Part shown: in pieces, positions 1-6,198 of the stretch
Position numbering within the stretch: the first letter of the stretch is position 1
Layout: each line of letters opens with the position of its first letter
The notes under the pieces: generated by a model
Told to the model about the DNA's origin: nothing
The model's input: only the letters and a program-made list of their open reading frames with translations
Database searches by the model: none
Virus record (IMG/VR): IMGVR_UViG_3300043331_002276
Location: 1-25,378 of that record
Strand: one strand, 5' to 3'
Length of the DNA: 25,378 bases
Source: a virus
Position numbers and translations under genes: made by a program

Positions 1-5
1 GACTT

Positions 6-30
6 GCCGAGACATCCTGTGTTTCTCGGC
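6..30. other. Stem-loop upstream of the first gene
   Basis: The arms GCCGAGA (6-12) and TCTCGGC (24-30) form a perfect 7-bp stem around an 11-nt loop. There is no T-tract after it, so it is not a convincing intrinsic terminator. It may be a leader hairpin for the gene that begins at 51, or part of an intergenic region cut by the window edge. The ribosome binding site of that gene (AAAGGA) lies just downstream. Confidence 0.35.
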
Positions 31-50
31 TGGCGTGAAAGGATCGACCT

Positions 51-944
51 GTGACCGACGAAGCGAGAGAACTGCTGCGGGAGATAGAAACCGCTATTAA
101 CAGAACGAGCAGCGAGAATGTCTCAAACACACCAGACTACATACTTGCGCAATTCTTAGTGGGCTGTCTCGCTGCATGGAACACAGCAGTCCAACAACGC
201 GAAACTTGGTATGGCAGGGATGCACGTCCATCTTGCTCCCGCCCCCAGCAGGAGGGGGAACAGAAAGCCGCGCAAACCGGATGGATCGCCACAGGGCCAT
301 CGGGCAGGGTGATTCACTTCTCAAAGCACGATGGTTGGCAAGTGGATGTAGTTCAGGAACAGAAAGCCGCGCCGCAGATACAAGATTCAGTCTCGGGACT
401 GATACGTGAAAGTGGCTCACGGCCACCCTCTGCGAGCGCGGCCCCCGACAGCGGGATGCCGGAGGAGCCGGAACCGCTCAAGGCGTGGCGTGAGCGTGAG
501 AAGGGAAAACACAATAGCATCCTCGGTTACATTGATTTGCTTCAATCCGAGTTCATGGCGATAGAAAAACTTTCAGCGATTGACCGAGAGGCGCACCGTG
601 GCTTGCATGAAGAAAACGAGAGATTACGCGCTGAGCGTCCGGTTGAGGAACTGGAAAACATCCGGCGCGCTGCTGAGCGTGGGTTAACAGCGGCGCAAAA
701 GCGAATGGACAGCGAAAGCATAGACTGTTTTCAACACATATTGAACCTTTATCGTGAAGCCCTCGCCCTGCGCGAGAAGCGGGAGGGGTGGGTGCTGGTG
801 CCGAGCAAGTTTCTAGAGTCGACAGCCAACATGATGGAATACGGCAGATGCGTTGCAACTGACTCCGATGCCGAGAGCAAATTTGCCTTTTTCAGAGATC
901 AGTTGCGGCTCCATGCCGCCCCCTCAGGAGATCGCCATGACTAA
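51..944 (+). CDS. Hypothetical phage protein, mosaic, 297 aa
   Basis: GTG start with AAAGGA about 8 nt upstream. The N-terminal segment (residues 28-54, TPDYILAQFLVGCLAAWNTA followed by a Q-RETWYG motif) resembles a short module I recall from many phage hypothetical proteins of unknown function. A low-complexity linker rich in Pro, Ser, Gln and Glu follows (about 60-145). A predicted helical or coiled-coil stretch follows (about 145-240), and the tail contains GWVLVPSKFLES and KFAFFRDQ. The motif EQKAA occurs twice in the linker and is encoded by a 17-nt direct repeat, which suggests small modules were fused or duplicated. The last 8 nt overlap the next gene. No enzymatic motif is visible and I assign no function. 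Confidence 0.7.
   Translation: MTDEARELLREIETAINRTSSENVSNTPDYILAQFLVGCLAAWNTAVQQRETWYGRDARPSCSRPQQEGEQKAAQTGWIATGPSGRVIHFSKHDGWQVDVVQEQKAAPQIQDSVSGLIRESGSRPPSASAAPDSGMPEEPEPLKAWREREKGKHNSILGYIDLLQSEFMAIEKLSAIDREAHRGLHEENERLRAERPVEELENIRRAAERGLTAAQKRMDSESIDCFQHILNLYREALALREKREGWVLVPSKFLESTANMMEYGRCVATDSDAESKFAFFRDQLRLHAAPSGDRHD
257..372 (+). repeat. 17-nt direct repeat pair inside the first gene
   Basis: GGAACAGAAAGCCGCGC occurs at 257-273 and again at 356-372. The copies are offset by 99 nt (33 codons) and in the same reading frame, so the protein carries two copies of an EQKAA-containing segment. The sequence between the copies is not visibly repeated. This is compatible with module shuffling among short phage proteins that share this C-terminal motif. 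Confidence 0.6.
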
Positions 945-1284
945 GCCCGCAGCGCCGACGCCGGTAACAGATGAGGCTGCATGGACTGAGAACGGCGAAC
1001 ACACCGCTTGGCAAGACCGCGAAGTGGTAGATGCCAGTTTATGCCGTGCCTTTGAACTCAAACTCGCCGCCGCCGAATCCCGGCTCGCGGAGGCGGAGAA
1101 GGATGCGGAGAGGTATCGGTGGCTACGAGCCCGCGTCAGTGGACACTACGACTCATTGGCGCCAGAAGGCCAAGATTTCGATATTGATCTGCCAAACGTA
1201 ATGCCGGGACAACACATTATGCGAGGACCTGTGAGCGAGTATTTTGACGCCGCCATCGACGCCGCCCGAGAGGGGGAGAAGTGA
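937..1284 (+). CDS. Hypothetical phage protein with KDAERYRWLR motif, 115 aa
   Basis: I start it at ATG 937, 7 nt after CAGGAG. The open frame continues upstream, but those starts would lie inside the preceding gene and have no better ribosome binding site. The protein has a coiled-coil-like segment (about residues 35-60, LKLAAAESRLAEAEKDAERY), then RYRWLRARV and a C-terminal AAIDAAREGEK. The combination of a KDAERYRWLR motif with a terminal (L)DAAIDAARE is a pattern I recall from many small phage proteins without known function. It overlaps the previous gene by 8 nt and the following GTG-started frame by 4 nt (GTGA), so it is probably translated within one polycistronic message. Confidence 0.75.
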   Translation: MTKPAAPTPVTDEAAWTENGEHTAWQDREVVDASLCRAFELKLAAAESRLAEAEKDAERYRWLRARVSGHYDSLAPEGQDFDIDLPNVMPGQHIMRGPVSEYFDAAIDAAREGEK

Positions 1285-1460
1285 CGCTCGCAGCTCTCTT
1301 GCTCGCCACCCACTTCACCGTTGCCCAAGGCGCGTTGCTCAATGGCGCCTTTACATCATTTCAGGTGAAATACCGCGACGGTAGCGTTCGTGACTGCTGG
1401 CGAAGCAACAAAGGGCCACTGCTGCAATTTTGCGTTCATTACACCACGGAGCGGCTATGA
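1281..1460 (+). CDS. Small putative secreted protein, 59 aa
   Basis: GTG start overlapping the preceding stop as GTGA, with GGGGAGAA just upstream. The stop overlaps the next start as ATGA. The N-terminus (TLAALLLATHFTVAQG) looks like a short signal peptide, although it lacks basic residues before the hydrophobic core. The remainder is about 42 residues with two cysteines (DCW and QFCVHY). I do not recognise the family. The 4-nt overlap on both sides is the main argument that it is a real gene. Its neighbour downstream also carries an export signal, so the two may act together in the envelope. Confidence 0.5.
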   Translation: MTLAALLLATHFTVAQGALLNGAFTSFQVKYRDGSVRDCWRSNKGPLLQFCVHYTTERL

Positions 1461-1624
1461 AAATCCTGATCATCCTCTGGATACTGTTGCTCTGCATCCT
1501 CCTGTCACCGGCTTTCGCCTTGGCAGCGTGCACAACTCATACTGTTACGCTGCCCGATGGCCGCTTCATGATCTGTCAAACCTGCTGCACGGCAAGCGGG
1601 CAGTGTAATACCAACTGTTTTTAA
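1457..1624 (+). CDS. Small Cys-rich exported protein, 55 aa
   Basis: ATG start overlapping the previous stop as ATGA, with CGGAG upstream. The first 23 residues (MKIL followed by a long Leu/Ile core and SPAFALA) form a clear signal peptide with a plausible cleavage site after ALA. The mature part is only about 32 residues and holds six cysteines: one in ACTTHTV, three in CQTCC, and two in the terminal CNTNCF. I recall small phage and bacterial proteins with a similar LPDG...CTTCC...CNTNCF pattern, with no known function. It is probably exported and disulfide-bonded. A role in superinfection exclusion or envelope modification is only a guess. Confidence 0.7.
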   Translation: MKILIILWILLLCILLSPAFALAACTTHTVTLPDGRFMICQTCCTASGQCNTNCF

Positions 1625-1626
1625 AG

Positions 1627-1642
1627 GCGCCAATAACGGCGC
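1627..1642. other. Small inverted repeat in intergenic spacer
   Basis: GCGCC (1627-1631) and GGCGC (1638-1642) can pair around a 6-nt loop in the short spacer before the acidic 75-residue protein. A run of five T lies 13 nt downstream, just before the AAGGAG ribosome binding site. The stem is too short and too far from the T-run to call a terminator with confidence. Confidence 0.25.
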
Positions 1643-1673
1643 ATTATCGCACCACTTTTTCAAGGAGACCACA

Positions 1674-1901
1674 ATGTATCTCATCGTGCAGGGAACCATC
1701 GACGATGTCTTCACAAAGGCCGAGCTGACGCAAGACGACCTCGCAGAGGTTCAAGGAGGAAACATAGCCGCCTTCGAATTTCGTCCACTCAACGGCAAGT
1801 TCTACGAGGCCCAAGTCGACGTGCTCGAAGCCGAAAAAGACGAAGAAGTCGAAGAAGACGACGATCTCGACCTCGACTGGGAAGAGGTCGCCACACGATG
1901 A
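1674..1901 (+). CDS. Small acidic hypothetical protein, 75 aa
   Basis: ATG start preceded by CAAGGAGACCACA, a strong ribosome binding site. The N-terminal 50 residues look globular (MYLIVQGTIDDVFTKAELT..., with FEFRPLNGKFYEAQVDVLE). The C-terminus is extremely acidic (EAEKDEEVEEDDDLDLDWEE). Its stop overlaps the start of the Sak4-like ATPase by 4 nt (ATGA), so the two are translationally coupled. An acidic tail next to a recombination ATPase recalls the acidic C-termini of phage ssDNA-binding proteins, but the body shows no recognisable OB-fold signature, so the function is unknown. Confidence 0.75.
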   Translation: MYLIVQGTIDDVFTKAELTQDDLAEVQGGNIAAFEFRPLNGKFYEAQVDVLEAEKDEEVEEDDDLDLDWEEVATR

Positions 1902-2803
1902 GCACTGAGATCGTTGTTCCTGGACCAAAGATTCTCCTGCTCGGCAATCCTGGAGACGGAAAGACCGACTCGCTTCGCACGTTGGTCGAGGCCGGTTTAA
2001 AGGTCTTCGTGTTGTTCACCGAGCCGGGCATGGAGGTGCTCTTGAGCCCGCAGCGCGGCAAGGTCTTCCAGTGTAAAGACGGCCTCCACTTTCGCTACAT
2101 CGCCGCTGTCTCTCCATCTTGGCAGGACATGAAGGAAACTGCCGACCTCATCTCGAACTTCAGCTACCAGCAAATCACCGACATGAAAACTGGCTTCAAG
2201 AAGGAGAAGTTCCGCCAGTTTTACGACTTCATCGCGGCTCACGCCGATCTGAAGTGCGACCGTTGCGCGCAGAACTTTGGCCCGCCTGACAAGCTTCAGC
2301 CGTATGACCAATGGTGCTTTGTGCAGGACAGCCTGTCGTCGCTATCGCTCATGGCGCTGCGGCTCGTGATCGGCAGTAAGCCCGCAGCACACCAAGGCGA
2401 ATGGGGCGAAGCAATGATGAACCTCGAGATGTATGTCAACAAGTTCGTCTACGACATCCCCTCGATGGCCGTCATGACAGCACACGTCGAAAAGGAAGGC
2501 GACGAAGTCTCCGGCGGCTTAATGAACATGGCGGCTACGCTTGGGCGCAAGCTCGCACCGAAAATACCTCGGCCATTCAGCGACGTTCTCCTCGCCTATC
2601 GTCAAGGCAGCGCCTTCTGGTGGAGCAACGTCACGCCGCAGTATACGCTGAAAAGCCGGCACTTTGCTTTCAGCGACAAAATCCCACCCAACTTCGCGCC
2701 GGCGGTCAAGGCGTGGAAGGACAAAATAGCGGCAGAAGCCGCTGCAAAGGGCGCTCAGCAAGAGATAGCAAGCGTCACGTCTCTTGCTTCCGCAAAACCG
2801 TAG
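1898..2803 (+). CDS. P-loop ATPase, Sak4-like recombination protein
   Basis: Residues 16-23 (GNPGDGKT) are a Walker A motif following a hydrophobic strand (KILLLG). A Walker B-like strand, CFVQDSLSSLS, lies near residue 145, and MTAHVEKEGD near 200 is like the conserved His position of RecA-core phage ATPases. A CxxC pair (DLKCDRC) lies near 120. The size (301 aa), the single P-loop domain and the position in a replication operon fit phage Sak4/AAA_24-type ATPases, which are RecA-like and implicated in single-strand annealing and recombination. The gene overlaps the acidic small protein (ATGA). The following gene may encode its ssDNA-binding partner. Assignment to Sak4 rather than another phage RecA-fold ATPase is by motif and context only. 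Confidence 0.75.
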   Translation: MSTEIVVPGPKILLLGNPGDGKTDSLRTLVEAGLKVFVLFTEPGMEVLLSPQRGKVFQCKDGLHFRYIAAVSPSWQDMKETADLISNFSYQQITDMKTGFKKEKFRQFYDFIAAHADLKCDRCAQNFGPPDKLQPYDQWCFVQDSLSSLSLMALRLVIGSKPAAHQGEWGEAMMNLEMYVNKFVYDIPSMAVMTAHVEKEGDEVSGGLMNMAATLGRKLAPKIPRPFSDVLLAYRQGSAFWWSNVTPQYTLKSRHFAFSDKIPPNFAPAVKAWKDKIAAEAAAKGAQQEIASVTSLASAKP

Positions 2804-2836
2804 CACCTACCAACCTTAACCTAAGGAACCTGCATC

Positions 2837-3313
2837 ATGCCTCCAATCCCTACCAGCTTTGACCTCAACTCGTTCCAAGGCGCTTCCTTCGAAGGCGCAG
2901 GCGACACACGACGGCTCCGCATCGAGCCGAAGGAGTATCCTGCGATAGTCGTCGGGCCTTTCGGCGAGCAGGGCCGCACGCGGCTCCGCACGGAGAAGCA
3001 GTATCTGATTCTCGACATCGTCTGGCAACCCGACGACGAGGCGCAGAAGGCCGCCCTCGGCCTTGAGAAGCTGCCCACCGTGCGTCAGTCGCTGTTCCTC
3101 GACCTGACGCCGCAAGGCGGGCTCGACATGGGGCCTTTCAAAAACGGCGACCTCAACCGCCTGCGCGAAATCTGGAATCTCAACGATCCGCAAAAGCCGT
3201 GGAAGTTCGCGGACTTCGTCGGGCGTCCGGCTCGCATCAAGGTGGAGCACCGGCCGAACGAGAAGGATCCGGCGAACCCATTTACTAACGTAACAGCGGT
3301 CAGCAAGCTATAG
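2837..3313 (+). CDS. Possible ssDNA-binding/DUF669-like protein, 158 aa
   Basis: ATG start preceded by TAAGGA. The protein begins with a short polar leader and has a central strand-rich segment containing YPAIVVG and QYLILDIVWQPDD. It ends with VGRPARIKVEHRPNEKDP followed by FTNVTAVSKL. That ending resembles the last strands of phage DUF669 and ssDNA-binding proteins (GK...V.VKH...F..V..V.). Phage Sak4-type ATPases commonly sit beside such a protein, and here it directly follows the ATPase. I infer a single-strand DNA binding or recombination accessory role. The similarity is weak and could not be tested. Confidence 0.55.
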   Translation: MPPIPTSFDLNSFQGASFEGAGDTRRLRIEPKEYPAIVVGPFGEQGRTRLRTEKQYLILDIVWQPDDEAQKAALGLEKLPTVRQSLFLDLTPQGGLDMGPFKNGDLNRLREIWNLNDPQKPWKFADFVGRPARIKVEHRPNEKDPANPFTNVTAVSKL

Positions 3314-3321
3314 GAGCCGCC

Positions 3322-3714
3322 ATGGAAGAATCGAAAACAACATATCTGTTGACGATGAAGGATGGTGACCTCAAAAAGATCACCATCCCTTCCAGCTGGA
3401 AGCTTACCTTCGGCTGCCTTTTTCCTGGCAGCAAAGGCATTGCCCCCAGCGGCGGCGCGGCTCTCCGAGTCTACGACGGAACGCAGCAAAAGGCCGTGTT
3501 CACTGACGTTGAGTCGTTCAGGGACATGGGCATTCAGATCGAGGAACGCATCACCACTACGAAGCAGGAGACTTACACCAAACAAGGCGACGGTGCTGGC
3601 AAGGCTGTCGTGGTGGAAGCTCAGATTCACGAGTGGCGCAACCCCGATCAGCCGGTGGCAACAAAGACTCAGCAGCCGGTCACACAACTGCGCGTGATCA
3701 ACTTGGACGACTGA
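3322..3714 (+). CDS. Hypothetical protein, 130 aa
   Basis: ATG start with TAGGAG 8 nt upstream, and the stop codon of the previous gene is part of that site. The N-terminus (SKTTYLLTMKDGDLKKITIPSSWKLTFGCLFPG) is strand-rich. It is followed by GGAALRVYDGTQQKAVFTDVESFRDMGIQIEER, then a charged stretch and the short C-terminal tail TQLRVINLDD. There is no signal peptide, membrane segment or catalytic motif. I do not recognise the family. Its place between recombination genes and the DNA methylase suggests a DNA-metabolism accessory role. Confidence 0.7.
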   Translation: MEESKTTYLLTMKDGDLKKITIPSSWKLTFGCLFPGSKGIAPSGGAALRVYDGTQQKAVFTDVESFRDMGIQIEERITTTKQETYTKQGDGAGKAVVVEAQIHEWRNPDQPVATKTQQPVTQLRVINLDD

Positions 3715-3724
3715 GTCGCCTTTC

Positions 3725-3748
3725 AAGGGCCCGCTTCTGGGCCCTTTT
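3725..3748 (+). terminator. Terminator-like stem-loop
   Basis: AAGGGCCC (3725-3732) and GGGCCCTT (3739-3746) form a perfect 8-bp stem with a 6-nt loop, and the 3' arm runs into TTTT (3745-3748). It lies in the 46-nt gap after the 130-residue protein gene, one of the few real gaps on this strand. The T-tract is short, and a ribosome binding site (GAGGAGG) follows at once, so it may act as a partial terminator or RNA-processing/stability element. Confidence 0.55.
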
Positions 3749-3760
3749 GAGGAGGCTTAC

Positions 3761-3937
3761 GTGATAACTATTCTTCCAGATGAGAGAAAGCGGATCGAGG
3801 CCCTCGCATTGCGTCTTGGGCCGCCAATTCCAGGTAACATAAGCATCGTCGCCTGGTCACTTCCTTTGCTGGAGGCTTTAGTCGATCGAATCGACGAGCT
3901 GGAGAGGAGACTCGATGAAGCCAATCGACGCAAGTAA
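3761..3937 (+). CDS. Small coiled-coil protein, 58 aa
   Basis: GTG start preceded by GAGGAGGCTTAC, an excellent ribosome binding site placed just after the stem-loop. The product begins VITILPDERKRIEALALRLGPP and ends with a heptad-like helix (LPLLEALVDRIDELERRLDEANRRK). Its last 23 nt overlap the start of the ParB/methylase gene in another frame. It is short and I recognise no family. The strong start signal and coupling to the methylase gene support it as real. It may be a small oligomerising partner. Confidence 0.55.
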   Translation: MITILPDERKRIEALALRLGPPIPGNISIVAWSLPLLEALVDRIDELERRLDEANRRK

Positions 3938-5243
3938 GGTCGTCGTCCCCGAGAACCGCTTTCGCCGTAAGTTCGACGAGGCCTCTATGCGCGAGCTCAA
4001 GGCGTCGATCGAGCGAAACGGCCTTTACCATCCGATAATAGTCGAACGCAACGGCGACGGCTGGACCCTCCGCGCAGGGGAGCGACGGCTCAAGGCCTTG
4101 TTGGAGATAATCGCTGAAGGCAAGAACATCAGCTACGGCCCGTCAACCTTCCTCGGCGGGGTCATTCCAGCGCTTGAGTTTGGAGAACTCGATGACCTAC
4201 AACGCCTTGAAATCGAGGTCGAAGAAAATGTGGTTCGAAGCGACTTCACGTGGCAGGAGCGAACAAAGGCCCTCGCAGCCTTGCACAAATTGCGAGTCGC
4301 TCAGAACCCGGCGCAGACGATTGCTGCTACCGCCTCGGAGGTATTGGGCAAGCCGGCTGTTGGCGACCAGCGGATGGTCGTTTCGGACGCGATTATTGTC
4401 TCAAAGCATCTTGACGATCCCGAGGTCGCAAATGCAAAGAGTGAGAAGGACGCAATTAAGGTTATCCGCAAGAAGGCAGAAGCAATCCACCGTGCTCGAC
4501 TTGCCCTCAAATTTGATAAGAGCCAAACAAGGCACAATCTTATTCGCGGGGACACTCTTCAAATCCTCCCGACGCTTCCTGATGAGAGCTTCGACGTTAT
4601 ACTGACCGATCCGCCTTACGGCATTGAGGCTCACGCGTTCGGCGAGATGGCTTCAACCGGGCACGACTATAAGGACAGCGAGTCGAACTGGAAGAACCTC
4701 TTCTCGGAGCTGCCGGATCAGCTGTTTCGCGTTGCCAAGGCACAAGCCCACTGCTATCTGTTCTGCGATATCAGACGGTTCGAAGAACTCAAGACGCTGA
4801 TGGTGCTCGCAAACTGGACGGTCTTTCAGACGCCGCTTATGTGGAACAAGGGCGGCTCCGGCATGCTACCTTGGCCAAAGCACGGGCCTCGCCGCTGTTA
4901 TGAGGCCATTCTCTACTGCTGGAAAGGCGATCGGGAGACACTATGCGTAAAAAGCGATGTGATCGACAAGATTCCACCTGTCAAAAAGCTCCTCCACGGA
5001 GCACAGAAGCCGGCGGCACTCTATTGCGAACTGCTCTCGCGCAGCGCCAACCCTGGAGATACCGTGCTCGACTGTTTTGCCGGCACAGGACCGATACTAG
5101 TCGCAGCTAATCGGATGCAGCTCACTGCGACCTACATCGAGATCGACGAAACGGCTTACAACATTGCCCTCGGGCGTTCAACCACAGGAGAGTTCGATGA
5201 CGGAAGCGTCGAAGACGACGGACTCGGTGATGTCCCAGTATAG
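3915..5243 (+). CDS. ParB-like domain/DNA methyltransferase fusion, 442 aa
   Basis: Residues 1-120 match a ParB/Sulfiredoxin-type N-terminal domain: PENRFRRKFDEASMRELKASI, then HPIIVER, the AGERRLKA box (54-61), and EVEENVVRSDFTWQERT (101-117). Residues about 205-425 are an amino-methyltransferase. The catalytic DPPY is at 232-235, HGAQKP at 361-366, and the SAM-binding FAGTG at 388-392 after GDTVLDC. DPPY precedes FAGTG, the beta-class order typical of N6-adenine or N4-cytosine methylases. No restriction endonuclease lies beside it, so it looks like an orphan phage methylase that could shield phage DNA from host restriction. The ParB-like domain is probably a DNA-binding or nuclease-like module. 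The gene overlaps the small coiled-coil gene and the MazG-like gene. Confidence 0.9.
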   Translation: MKPIDASKVVVPENRFRRKFDEASMRELKASIERNGLYHPIIVERNGDGWTLRAGERRLKALLEIIAEGKNISYGPSTFLGGVIPALEFGELDDLQRLEIEVEENVVRSDFTWQERTKALAALHKLRVAQNPAQTIAATASEVLGKPAVGDQRMVVSDAIIVSKHLDDPEVANAKSEKDAIKVIRKKAEAIHRARLALKFDKSQTRHNLIRGDTLQILPTLPDESFDVILTDPPYGIEAHAFGEMASTGHDYKDSESNWKNLFSELPDQLFRVAKAQAHCYLFCDIRRFEELKTLMVLANWTVFQTPLMWNKGGSGMLPWPKHGPRRCYEAILYCWKGDRETLCVKSDVIDKIPPVKKLLHGAQKPAALYCELLSRSANPGDTVLDCFAGTGPILVAANRMQLTATYIEIDETAYNIALGRSTTGEFDDGSVEDDGLGDVPV

Positions 5244-5574
5244 ATGGGAACAGGTTTCCATGGGGCTTATTTGCCTCGCGCGGGTCTGCCACGAGATTGC
5301 AAAGGAACACGGCTTCTGGCCAGACCACCCGCGTAATCGAGGCGAACAAATTGCCCTCATGCATGAGGAGCTCAGCGGGATACTCGAAGGTCTAAGAAAG
5401 CCCAGACCGGACACGCATTGTCCAGATTTTACCCGGGAAGAAGTCAAACTGGCCGACCTCATCATCCGTGCACTCGACTATGCGCACGGTCATGGCTTAC
5501 GACTAACTGGCGCTCTGCGAGCCAAGGTCGAGACGAACGAAACACGCCCTCATCTACACGGAAAAACTTTCTAA
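5197..5574 (+). CDS. MazG-like nucleotide pyrophosphohydrolase, 125 aa
   Basis: I choose ATG 5197, which has ACAGGAGAG upstream. A second in-frame ATG at 5230 is possible. The helical pattern HEIAKEHGFWPDHPRNRGEQ, then IALMHEELSGILEGLR, EVKLADLIIRALDYAHGHGL, and a terminal KVETNETRPHLHGKTF matches small MazG-like all-alpha NTP pyrophosphatases. The E..E (HEELSG) and the later E..LAD residues fit their Mg2+-binding helices. Such enzymes hydrolyse NTPs or dNTPs to monophosphates, and in phages they are thought to clean or reshape the nucleotide pool or lower alarmone levels. It overlaps the end of the methylase gene, and its stop codon lies inside the strong Shine-Dalgarno of the next ORF. Confidence 0.8.
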   Translation: MTEASKTTDSVMSQYRWEQVSMGLICLARVCHEIAKEHGFWPDHPRNRGEQIALMHEELSGILEGLRKPRPDTHCPDFTREEVKLADLIIRALDYAHGHGLRLTGALRAKVETNETRPHLHGKTF

Positions 5575-5586
5575 AGGAGGTGATCC
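5573..5586 (+). promoter_or_regulatory. Full-length 14-nt Shine-Dalgarno
   Basis: AAAGGAGGTGATCC is, as I recall the consensus, the exact complement of the bacterial 16S rRNA 3' end (GGATCACCTCCTTT). It ends one base before the ATG at 5588. The GGAGG core is 7 nt from that ATG, which is ideal. It overlaps the stop codon of the MazG-like gene. No other ribosome binding site in the window is close to this strength. Confidence 0.85.
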
Positions 5587-5587
5587 C

Positions 5588-5644
5588 ATGCCGAAAGGCA
5601 AACATCGCAAGCGGCCACGCCCGCGTCCAAGGCCGTATGGCTAA
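5588..5644 (+). CDS. 18-residue highly basic peptide ORF
   Basis: ATG 5588 opens MPKGKHRKRPRPRPRPYG and stops at TAA 5642-5644. It is placed ideally behind the 14-nt Shine-Dalgarno, and its last 8 nt overlap the ATG of the next gene (ATGGCTAA). The peptide has four Arg-Pro units preceded by a KGKHRKR cluster, so its charge is about +9 with no acidic residue. Two readings are possible: it is a leader ORF that feeds ribosomes to the downstream gene, or the peptide itself acts, for example as a nucleic-acid or ribosome binder. No family is recognised. Confidence 0.55.
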   Translation: MPKGKHRKRPRPRPRPYG

Positions 5645-5852
5645 GCCGGAAGAAATCTTCCGAGCCGAAGGCACCATCCTGCACGGCACGGCGAAAGCTG
5701 TGCTGTTCAGGGTGGGCAACGACGATGTCTGGATTCCGCTCTCGCAGCTCTACGAGTCGGAGGAGCTTTTCGAAAATAACGTGCTCCGTCGTGGAGCCAA
5801 CGTTGAGATAAGAATGACCGAATGGATCGCTCGAAAGGTGGGGCTCAAATGA
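5637..5852 (+). CDS. Small phage protein with WIPLSQ...EWIARKVGL motif, 71 aa
   Basis: I start it at ATG 5637 because it overlaps the stop of the 18-codon ORF. The frame is open further upstream, but GTG 5580 lies inside the Shine-Dalgarno itself. The sequence has a strand-rich core (TILHGTAKAVLFRVGNDDVW), then IPLSQLY and a C-terminal helix MTEWIARKVGLK. The order 'A.L....W(I)P.SQ ... (P/T)EWIA...GL' recalls a small family common in phages, usually near replication genes, of unknown role. It is about the length of translation factor IF-1 and starts MAK, but I see no real IF-1 alignment. ATGA overlap with the next gene. Confidence 0.7.
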   Translation: MAKPEEIFRAEGTILHGTAKAVLFRVGNDDVWIPLSQLYESEELFENNVLRRGANVEIRMTEWIARKVGLK

Positions 5853-6010
5853 TCTTCCAGTACGACCCGATTCATTTCAACTATTTCATCATGTGCGTCT
5901 ATGTGCTGAATACCCTGAACTGGCTCATAGATCGGAATTATCCGCAGGCACTGTATTGGTTCGCCGCCTTTTTGATCACGCTCGCGGTCACATGGGGCTT
6001 GCGGCGGTGA
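5849..6010 (+). CDS. Small two-helix membrane protein, 53 aa
   Basis: ATG start overlapping the preceding stop (ATGA), and the stop overlaps the next start (GTGA). Two hydrophobic stretches cover most of the protein: about residues 8-26 (HFNYFIMCVYVLNTLNWLI) and 34-51 (ALYWFAAFLITLAVTWGL), joined by a short polar turn DRNYPQ and ending in RR. It should span the inner membrane as a hairpin. The size resembles small holin-like or pinholin proteins, but it lies in the early module, far from the lysis genes, so a host-membrane or superinfection role is at least as likely. No family recognised. Confidence 0.65.
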   Translation: MIFQYDPIHFNYFIMCVYVLNTLNWLIDRNYPQALYWFAAFLITLAVTWGLRR

Positions 6011-6198
6011 TCGACTACGCGGAGTTCTACGAGGAACTCGAGGCTATGAAGCCGGATGATTTGCTAAAATGGGTTCCCGAAGCAGATTTGATGAGCTTCC
6101 GCTCAAACGTCAATCATCACTGTCTGCGACACCTCCCAGACCGCGTTCACAAAACCTTCATCTACGAGAAGGTCTTCTACATCGTAAGGATCAAATAA
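6007..6198 (+). CDS. Hypothetical protein, 63 aa
   Basis: GTG start overlapping the previous stop as GTGA. Its TAA directly abuts the GTG of the polymerase gene with no spacing. The sequence is MIDYAEFYEELEAMKPD followed by DLLKWVPEADLM, and it ends IYEKVFYIVRIK. It is mostly helical, mildly charged, and has no membrane segment, catalytic motif or cysteine cluster beyond one Cys. I do not recognise it. The tight coupling on both sides supports translation, and the position directly before the DNA polymerase suggests a replication-linked role. Confidence 0.6.
   Translation: MIDYAEFYEELEAMKPDDLLKWVPEADLMSFRSNVNHHCLRHLPDRVHKTFIYEKVFYIVRIK

Noticed and set aside
5637-5852. Possible translation initiation factor IF-1 homologue
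   Set aside because: Length and the MAK start are similar, but the WIPLSQ and EWIARKVGL motifs are not those of IF-1 and fit a small phage protein family better.
5849-6010. Holin in the early region
   Set aside because: Two membrane helices and small size would allow it, but a better 3TM holin lies beside the endolysin, and this gene is in the replication operon.
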